DNA from: Triangularia verruculosa
Lineage: Eukaryota; Ascomycota; Sordariomycetes; Sordariales; Podosporaceae
Assembly (NCBI GenBank): GCA_033296885.1
Contig: MU863925.1
Span: 178,661 to 242,660, forward strand
Direction of reading: 5' to 3'
DNA length: 64,000 nucleotides
Shown: in pieces, positions 56,331-64,000 of the stretch
Layout: each line of letters starts with the position of its first letter
Numbering within the stretch: the stretch's first letter is position 1
Position numbers and translations under genes: made by a program
Notes under the pieces: model-generated
What the model saw: the letters and a program-made list of their open reading frames with translations, nothing else
The model's database searches: none
Told to the model about the DNA's origin: nothing

Positions 56331-57080
56331 CTAGGCTGCACACACTACAAGGTGGAGTGAATCCGGAATCATGCTTGGACATGGAAGCACAGAGCCCCAC
56401 ATGGGAACATGGACCACGTACCGAAGGTCAGCCTCATCTACCGACGCCGCATCATCATCCCAGGTTGGCCACCGCTGCTCTTCGATGTACTTGTCGCCCA
56501 CCAGCCGGTTGCCAAAGTAGTGATCATGCCGAGACTTATCATCCGTATGGCTTGAGCCAAGGGCAGGAATAAGCCGAAACATCTTGTCGACGGAGGCCGT
56601 GACAGTCGTAGCGTCGTTGTCCGAGTCCCCACCATGGCTGCGCTTCAAGTTACGGAAACTCTCAGTCAATTTGTGGTGTGTGACTTCAACCGAGAGCTTA
56701 TCGAAGGCGCTTTTCAAACCGCTCTGTGTTCGTGAGAGGGACTGCCTGAGACTGCCCCTCAACGAGCTCTTGGTACTCTTTTGCTCGATAGGGAGCTTGC
56801 CAGTCGACAAAGCCCGGATTATCCAGCCCCATCCTTCAGGCCTCGTAGTGCTGCCTGCCTCCTCGTTCTCACCCATCTGCTGCTTGTAGCTTGCCTCGAA
56901 CGAGATTGCCAGATCGAGGGCTTCGGCGGATGTTGCCCAGCTGTCATAGTCATCCACGGTCTGGAGCCAGGTCCACAGGCTTGGGCGCTTGCACGCGGTG
57001 GACAGCTTCGAGACGTGGGTTGCGGACAGCGCGAGGGGGCGCCGGCGGATGGAGATGCTGACGGTCGACATCTCGGACAT
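56331..57080 (-). CDS. Hypothetical protein
   Basis: A 249-aa single-exon frame from MSEMSTVSISIRRRP at 57080. It has a helical N-terminal half (LWTWLQTVDDYDSWATSAEALDLAI region), a WGWIIRALSTGK segment, a Ser/Lys-rich middle (SSLRGSLRQSLSRTQSGLKSA) and a hydrophobic VHVPMWGSVLPCPSM end. No family is recognised and there is no signal peptide. The coding-like length and clean ATG favour a real gene. Upstream extension to 57317 has no supported start. Confidence 0.5.
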   Translation of the reverse strand: MSEMSTVSISIRRRPLALSATHVSKLSTACKRPSLWTWLQTVDDYDSWATSAEALDLAISFEASYKQQMGENEEAGSTTRPEGWGWIIRALSTGKLPIEQKSTKSSLRGSLRQSLSRTQSGLKSAFDKLSVEVTHHKLTESFRNLKRSHGGDSDNDATTVTASVDKMFRLIPALGSSHTDDKSRHDHYFGNRLVGDKYIEEQRWPTWDDDAASVDEADLRYVVHVPMWGSVLPCPSMIPDSLHLVVCAA

Positions 57081-57675
57081 GTTCGCTTGCAGGCGGAGTG
57101 GTTGAGTGGAAGTTATGCGTGAGTCAACGTGTGTGAGCGGGTGTGAGGTTTTAACAACTGAACAATTATGAGAGTTTGCGTAGATGAAAGAATAGAATGG
57201 AGGATGGGGACCAAGCACACTTATATGTTTCTGTCGACATGGTGTATGGAAGCTTAAAGTGTGCGAAAGGCTGATTACCTTACCTTGGTGAACAATTTGG
57301 CTCAAGGTTTGGCACACATGAAGATAGGGGCAAGGTGCCAGTGGAAGTTATGTGGGAAGGTTAATCCAACCACCTTAACCTTGTATCTTTCAGATATTGG
57401 CTGGAGCAAGGTTTAACGTATTTTTGAGTTAGGTTCTTTTCACCATGACCTTAACCAAAGCGGGGCTTGTTGCAATGCTTTCTCAACGTAGATCTGTTGA
57501 GAGGAGTACCTACGAGGTAGTTAGGCTGTCGGTTACGGATGGAGCATTGGACATTTTGATCTAGAAAAAGAAGAAACAAACCATGGCGTTGCCTGGATAA
57601 TAAAATAAGCCTGATAGGGGCCACATTCTCTTATGAAACATGGGGGTGAACTGCTATATATAGGTAGTAGGCATT
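57081..57675. other. Intergenic
   Basis: Promoter of the hypothetical gene and 3' flank of the membrane protein gene. No coding signal. Confidence 0.4.
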
Positions 57676-60064
57676 CTAAGTCGACCTCGACAATTCCAAA
57701 AGACATTCCTTAGCATGTCTTGAATCCACCACCCCGATTTGTTCAATCAAGCCAGAGAACCACGCTCTCAGTCGCCTCTGATACCACCAGCCAAGGTATG
57801 CGATGGCAACCATAAACACTGTCCCCGCTATGCCGGCAGGAAACCACCATGTTTGGGAATTGTAAATCTGGTCTTGCGTTGCCGAGTTCCAGAATACCGC
57901 TGCTTTCGGGTGTGTAGTGGCTTGAAACCAGTACTTGGCCTATGTTGTGTTAGTTCGACTAGTTGGATGAGCAGACAGGTTCGGAGCACATACCGGTATC
58001 CAGCATAGACAGTTAGAGTACAACCCGATCATGAGAAACACTGACTTCCTATTAGCAATCCAGATACCCACAGTAGGTAACCAGCAATATAACACCAGAA
58101 CACTTACACGTCCCACCCACGCTTGACACCGCCCCCGAAAACGCTCCCAAACCAAACAAAACAACCCAAATCCACCCCAACACCCCCTTTTCCTGCGCAG
58201 GTTGCACACCAACCCCCATAGTACCTCGTTCCTTCTCATCTCCTCTCTTCATCTTCTCCCAGTAAAACCTCAACTCCAGGGCCATTTTCACCCCCCAGAG
58301 CCCAATCAGGAGAACCTGTGCGCCGCCATACACAAGGATCGTCAGGCTCCTACACCCGAGGCCGACCTGCGGGGTGTTAAAGCTCACCAGTCCCGCAAAG
58401 AAAGCCGGGATGAATATCAGAATGATGGCTGACAAGCAGGACAATAAGATCCCCTGACTCGCCAAGACGTCTTTGTAAATGGAATCCGCGTGGGGAGGGT
58501 ACTCTGCGCTGAAGCTCCCAAGCCAGCGCAGCTTATTGGACCCACGGTTCCAGACCCAAGACGGTTTATACTGTAGTGTCAAGTTGGCGTTGTCATCGCC
58601 AGGGAATAGCAAGACCGCTACCGAGCCAGGAACGCCAGGGAGAAATGATTTCAATCTGCTCAACCGACGGGTAGGAGGCGATAGGGTGGGAGAAGGGGAA
58701 CCCAATGGAGAGACTTTGGAGCGGATGGGGGCTGCGGCAAAGGATGTGACGCCTTGCCAAACGCTGGGGTTGCTGCCGGCCAGGAGGACGGAGGTCAGGA
58801 GTGCGATGTGCGGGATCGTCATCCAGAGGAGACCGAAGGCGAGTTGGTGGGCGGATTGGCTGTGTTGGAGGGTTAGTACTTGAAAGGCCAGCTAGTACAG
58901 AGGAATTCTGGGAAAGACATACTAGCTGCCATAAGACTCTGCGATGTCGTAGACGCTCCAGATGAAGGAGGCTATGTAGAAAAGAACCGCAGCTCCACAA
59001 GTGTGCCCAAAGCTGGCTTGGGCGTCGAGCATGGCTCGTAGCTTGGATTGAACAGGCGTAAGATAGTGAGGGGAGGGCGAGGGCAAGGGCGAGAGACTCG
59101 CGGACTGTGTGCTACTCAAACTAGCGCGGGGAACGGGCGAGCTGAAGGATGTTGCAGTGGATGGTACGCCTGGGGTTGATGCCATCCGTACAGCAGGTCT
59201 TTTTAGAAGCGATTCGTTACATAGATCCTGGACAAGGTTTCTTGAGTGAGCCCAGGCTGGTGACAGGTCCAGGTTGCCAAGCAACACCACCAGTAGTAGA
59301 TGGGCTCGGCTGCGGACAGACATCGAATTCTCATTGAAGCGTATTTGAAGGAAACGGAGGATTCGAAGATCGAGTAACGCCTCGTAGGCGGCGGAGACGA
59401 GGATCGGACCGGCTATTGAGAAGACAACTGAAAGCCATACCAGAGTGTCGATGGTGACGATCAAAGCTGCGGCCGGGATTTTGACGAGGTAAAGAAGGGT
59501 GCCAAATATGTTCATCGGTTTGGCGAACAACTGTTTTGGAATGTGAATTCTCCGCCTGCGTGGTATGCTAAGGCAAAAGATGAGCGAGGGTAAAACCCAG
59601 GCAGAGAGTGGTTTAAGCCAGTTCCCAAGATCATCGTGCTTCGTCACAGACCAGCCAGGGCAACGGTCCCGGCACCAAGTATAAGGAGTCCAAAAGTCCA
59701 TTGGGGGTCCCAACAGCGAGCCATTGAACTTTGTATGACAAGGAAAAGACGGAAATCTTTCCAATGTTGCTATATCGCCACGGTAGAATGTCTGACCTGG
59801 ACGGATTGTGAGAATGCCATTGACAATGACAAGGCTTTCATTGACTGCCAGCTGGCAGCACATGTCAGCGTCCAAGCCACCAAGATAAGGGTTAAACCTG
59901 GCAGCCTGTTCGGGGAGATCGGTCAAGAACGGGTGGTAGATCTCGGCAAGACTGGTAGAACTCTCGGTGTGGCTGCTGACATTATCGTGTTCGAGGCTGC
60001 TTGCACTGTGTGATATGCATAGCAGGACAACGAGTGCGGAAACTAAAAAGAGACGGCACAACAT
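57676..60064 (-). CDS. Uncharacterised fungal multi-pass membrane protein
   Basis: Four exons: complement(join(57676..57939, 57994..58040, 58108..58859, 58923..60064)), 734 aa. Introns are 54, 67 and 63 bp. Exon 3 is only 47 nt and encodes LFLMIGLYSNCLCWIP. Start MLCRLFLVSALVVLLC at 60064 is a signal peptide. A Cys-containing lumenal or extracellular part follows (CCQLAVNESL, CHTKFNGSL, WCRDRCPGW; two NxS/T sites). Then come about eight hydrophobic helices spread over residues 170-690, with a Ser/Pro loop near 300-340. No transporter or receptor signature is recognised. The architecture (signal peptide, Cys ectodomain, helices) is shared by a family of unnamed fungal proteins, so the model is plausible, though the function is unknown. 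Confidence 0.65.
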
Positions 60065-60821
60065 GATGAGGCTAGAACCTTTGTGATGTTGCCAGTGGAA
60101 GATTGATATTTCAAGTGAGAAGGGCGGAACGTGTTGAGAGTGTCATGGTATTTAATTCTCTTTTGCACTCTCTCCGTGCATTAGGTACATATAGCAATCC
60201 TATTCTACGCAGCATCTCGTTGACGGGTGCGATATAAACCACACCCGGGCCTATTCAAAAAAGCAGATCGACAAGAAGGCGACCAGTGAGAAGGAAAATG
60301 CCGAGCCTTGGGTATACTAACGCAGCATGCGCCTTTGGGTAGCAACCGATCGGGCTTGGCTTGACCATGTTGTCGGTACCTACCTACCTTATCTTACCTG
60401 GGTACCCGGGTACCTGACCTTGTGAGATACGACAAGCATTGCTCCGATTTTCGCCACTCCTCCATAATGTGCCTTGCACATTGGTCGCAGTGGTTGAATG
60501 ATTAGTCTGAAAATGCCGGCCGGGGGTGTGCCTTGGGGTGGACGCAAGCCCTGCAAAGTGGGCATTGAGAAAGGCGCCCAGGACATCTGAGACTTTACTG
60601 GACGAATGTGCCAAGACACGGGCCCGAAAGAAGGCGTTCTAGGTTTTGCCCAGGTCGGTACTTTCGACATTAGTGCTTATTACTTGGCTGTAGAGTTGAA
60701 GTGCAGGTAAATGTCGGGCGATGCGGGCGAGTTACGTACACATCAGCCAGCTGTCAAGGAACCTAGCATGGAAGCTGTGACACTGTTGGAGCTATCAAAA
60801 TCGCCGATTCGTAGTTTGGTA
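60065..60821. other. Intergenic with a large GGTA/TACC cluster
   Basis: Micro-repeats at 60375-60417, including GGGTACCCGGGTACC. No gene is supported. Confidence 0.45.
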
Positions 60822-62859
60822 TCAAGCCACAACACCGCCTGAGTCCTGTTGTCTCGTCTCGCTCGCAGCCTCAAACTTTCCGTCGGTATGCCGTCTCACC
60901 ATTTGTAAATCCGACCCGTGGTCCAACCTCCCTGACACATGCCCTTTTCCTTCAAGAAAGGCTATCCTGCCACTATCAAACGCGCTCTCAAAGACGACTT
61001 GGTTGGGAACAAGCTGATCATGGAACCTCGGTTCCTCAATAGCCCGTGAAAGATTCATACCACGATCTAGCACATTCCAGAGACTCTGTGCCGTTGCAGT
61101 GATGATTCGAGATCCTCCGGCTCCGCCCGTAACCAGATAGAGTTTATCGTTGAACAGAAACTCTACGATGACAGGACTCATTGAAGACATTGGTCGTTTT
61201 CCAGGCCGAATGTAGTTGGCTGGCGACGGAATGTAGCCAAAGGCATCAGAGGAGTTTGGCAATGAAAAGTCGTTCATCTCGTTATTCATCAAGATGCCAT
61301 TCTCAGGCACCATGAGCTGAGATCCGAAGACGAGATTTACAGTACTCGTGAGGGAAATTGCCAGACCTGATGAATCAGCGGCCGATACATGGGACGTCCC
61401 CGGCCTGGTACCTGATCAGAATATGCCAGAAAGTACGACTCGAAGGAGGAAAGGGATACTTGCGTTTCAAAGCTCTCGAAACCATCTGGATTATAAGCTT
61501 CGATAGGTAATGTTCGATCATCACGAATTTTTGACCTTGTTTCCACCGCTGTATCTTCCGAAAGCATCGCCTCTTCATATGCGTGAAGGCCTTCAACAAA
61601 GGTCGGATCACCAAGCTTAGTGCGCTAGAAGCTGGTTAGTGTTAAGACTACAATTTTAGAACCAGGGAGTTTACCGCTCCGTACGCAAATCTGAAGGCCT
61701 CATCGAGCCGATGAGTGGTTATGTTCAAATAAGCTGGGTCACCGACACCATTGTAGCCTGCCATGGTTTTGAGAATCTTCAGAACAACACTTCCACCAGA
61801 AGGTGCCCCGCTACTTATGATACGGAAGTCTCTGTAGTCAATGGAAGCTGGCCGTCGGCTAGCGGTTTCGTATCCCGCTAGGTCCTCAAGAGTCATGATC
61901 CCACCTTCTTTTTTCAGGGCCTCAACAATAGCCTGCGCCATGGGGCCGGTATAAAAGGCAGCAGGCCCACGTTCAGCAATGGACTGGAGAGCCTTTGCAT
62001 ACCGCTTGCGTGTGGTTCTGTCTCCAGCCTTGAGTCTTTTTCCATTTGGCGCAAAATCAGGAGCCCAGGCTGAGCTCAGAATCACTTCGTCAGAGAGTAT
62101 CGTGTCCATGTAAAAGCCCAGGTCCTTTCCAATGATGAAACCATCTCTTGCAAGTTTGATGGAGGGCTCAAGTAGTTTGTCCCAAGTCAATCGACCATAA
62201 CGAAGATGGAGTTCGTATAGACCCTTGACTTCACCGGGTATCGCACTAGAAGACTATGGAATTAGAGCTACAAGTTCAGGACCACAGAACGCTGGTAATG
62301 ATACCACGCACCTAGCAAGACCGCCAGACAAGGACGCGTCAACATTGCCATCAAACATGGTCTCGGAGCTTGCCGCAGGTGCTGTCTCTCGAAAGTCGAT
62401 AAAGTCATGGGTCCCTTTGACACTTCTGACCAACACAAAGCCTCCGCCCCCAATGCCCGTCAAATGCAAGCCTAGACGAAAAGCGTTAGCACCTGTGTCA
62501 TAGAATACCCAGTGAAGAATTGCGCGTCTGGTACGGCCGTAACATACCCACTACACCCAGGCAGAATTCAGTGGCAATGGCCTGCCATGCGAGGTTAGAC
62601 TTTTGCGGCGTCGAGTTGGACGTCATGTGGAGCACTCAGATCAGGCTCTTACAGAATCAGCGGCATTGCCGCCCTGGTTCAGTATGTCAGCCCCTATGGC
62701 GCTGCATCTCCGGTCAAGTGAAGACACGGCGCCGCGTTTGCCTGCTTCATGGTGTGGACTCAGCGGACGGTGGTCGGGCAAGCCGAACGTGAGGCGGTAC
62801 AAAAGAAAGAGACAAAGCGCTAGCGACGAGAACATCATGAGCTCTAGCTTAGACCGCAT
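60822..62859 (-). CDS. Gamma-glutamyltranspeptidase
   Basis: Six exons: complement(join(60822..61404, 61464..61624, 61675..62245, 62312..62471, 62548..62581, 62653..62859)), 571 aa. Exon 2 is 34 nt. A membrane anchor or signal (LELMMFSSLALCLFLLYRL) lies at residues 5-25. GGNAADSAIAT and GIGGGGFVLVR are the usual large-subunit motifs. The small subunit begins at the autocleavage Thr in PGTSHVSAADSSG...LTSTVNLVFG, matching the family signature. The GGAGGSRIITATAQ glycine loop follows. The enzyme transfers or hydrolyses the gamma-glutamyl bond of glutathione, extracellularly or in the vacuole. The intron at 61405..61463 has a GC donor (C|GCAAGT); no GT donor restores the frame across the catalytic motif. 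Confidence 0.9.
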
Positions 62860-64000
62860 CTGACCTGGGCTTGAGAATCAAGAGGAAGAGCAAGAGCGGG
62901 AGCAGTTCTGGGTGTCCAAAGGGTAGGTACACTTTGGTTGCCAGGCGCTCGGCGGCCACACCGGTTGAACCACGTCAACAACACTTGGCAGAGAAGAGCG
63001 TTGGTGAATGTTGGGGATGATGAGCCTGCTAAAGTGCACATTTGGCCGCGGGTACCGTGATGCCTTTGGTGCTCAAAATGCAGCTGCTTTGGATGTTGGT
63101 CTTCCAGAGATCGCGAGCCCGGCCCCACACACGGGTTTCCATTTGCTGCGTGTCCACAACGAAGGGTGTTCCAGCCAATCGGAACGTGACAAAGCTCCGG
63201 CACACATGATTGTCTCAAGTCCCAAGTCTGTTGCTGAGAAAATCGCAATGACTGGAAGGAGCTTGCGTTTGTAGTTGTGAAAAGCAAGCACAGGTGCTAT
63301 TTGTTCGTAACAGCCCTCTACCAGCTTCTCATTAGGCCGTCGTGGTCTCCGAGTGCCTTCGGCGCCGTTGTGGAGTTGTCGATGGGGTGCAACGGGCCTT
63401 GGTGTGGGTGTTGGGCTCCAACGACGGCAGCCGGGCAAAACGCTTGGTCAAGAAAGTAGGTAGTACTAAGCGGTCGAGTCACAAAGCATCAATGACCCAG
63501 AGGCCTTTTCCCGCACAATCGGAGAGTTTGTTTCTGTAGGGTCGCAGCCAAGCCGTACTTATTTAGGGATATACTTGCGGCAGTAGCGGTAATAGCGGCA
63601 GCGCCCCAACAGCATGAATGGAGACCTCTCTCCATTCACACGACCCTCCGCGTTTCCAAGGCTTCATGAACGACAGTTTCGGTGAGTGACTTTGGGCGTG
63701 TCGAATAACATTCCGCTCCAGTCGTTTGTTAGCTCAAGCTACCTTGCCGAATGTACTCACCCGGCTGCCGTCGTGCGCGGCCAACCCCTGAACAGGGTGT
63801 GAACACAATTATCACCGGCAGATAAAACTTACCATGCCGAGGTCTTTTCCCCAGAAGCAAGGAATATTGATTGAGGGTGTGGGGGGGGGGGGGGGGGGGA
63901 AGCCGTTAACAGTCACCACACCACAGAACGCGGGTTGTGGTGTCCATTGTGACTGGGGGGGTGCGGGGGAAAAAATCGCCCCATGGGGATATCGGAAGAC
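62860..64000. other. Gene-free end of the window
   Basis: No gene is supported. It holds a 10-bp perfect inverted repeat with a 4-nt loop (63615..63638, TGAATGGAGA arm) and a run of 19 G (63881..63899) followed by a G-rich stretch. Confidence 0.45.
63881..63899. repeat. Poly-G run (19 G)
   Basis: Uninterrupted G run, flanked by GGGTGT and AAG. Length may be unreliable from sequencing. Confidence 0.9.

Overview
The window is filamentous-fungus nuclear DNA, most likely Pezizomycotina and probably Sordariomycetes (perhaps Sordariales). The reasons are short 48-121 bp introns with GTRNGT donors and CTNAC-like branch points, a Zn2Cys6 regulator, an F-box protein, a DUF6604-type protein, NLR/ankyrin genes of the fungal kind, and a Kex2-type secreted peptide precursor. 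No rRNA, tRNA, CRISPR array or intact transposon was seen. Gene models were built by joining exons by eye from reading frame, splice signals and family motifs; none has been tested against transcripts.

Layout. 0.6-6 kb: a histidine-phosphatase (phosphoglycerate mutase-like) gene converging on an MFS transporter with a long proline-rich N-terminus. 8.6-14.9 kb: F-box protein, GNAT acetyltransferase, six-exon Zn2Cys6 transcription factor. 15.4-25.5 kb: small secreted Cys-rich peptide, a decayed beta-lactamase-fold hydrolase, a truncated N-terminal fragment of an NLR-like gene, a 1261-residue membrane/ankyrin protein, and a TauD-family dioxygenase.

25.5-43.7 kb is a gene-poor accessory block. 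It holds three diverged members of a small Cys/His-motif family (27.97-29.29, 31.93-32.40 and 41.59-42.42 kb) sharing C-G-x-G-x8-C-x-H-x(8,9)-C. Two of them end in a single membrane helix. A possible fourth, decayed copy lies near 39.2 kb. Between them are two unrelated membrane-anchored proteins, one with a fold-back inverted duplication at its locus, and an Asp-rich GPI-type cell-surface protein. The block also contains GGTA/TACC micro-repeats, a 16-bp tandem repeat and an AT-rich island. It is the best candidate here for undescribed biology.

43.7-62.9 kb returns mostly to core genes: enoyl-CoA hydratase, RBM25/Snu71-like PWI splicing factor, mitochondrial bS21m, augmin HAUS6-like protein, a DUF6604 protein ending in a CaaX box, two uncharacterised proteins (one a multi-pass membrane protein), and a six-exon gamma-glutamyltranspeptidase with a GC-AG intron. 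The last 1.1 kb has no supported gene.
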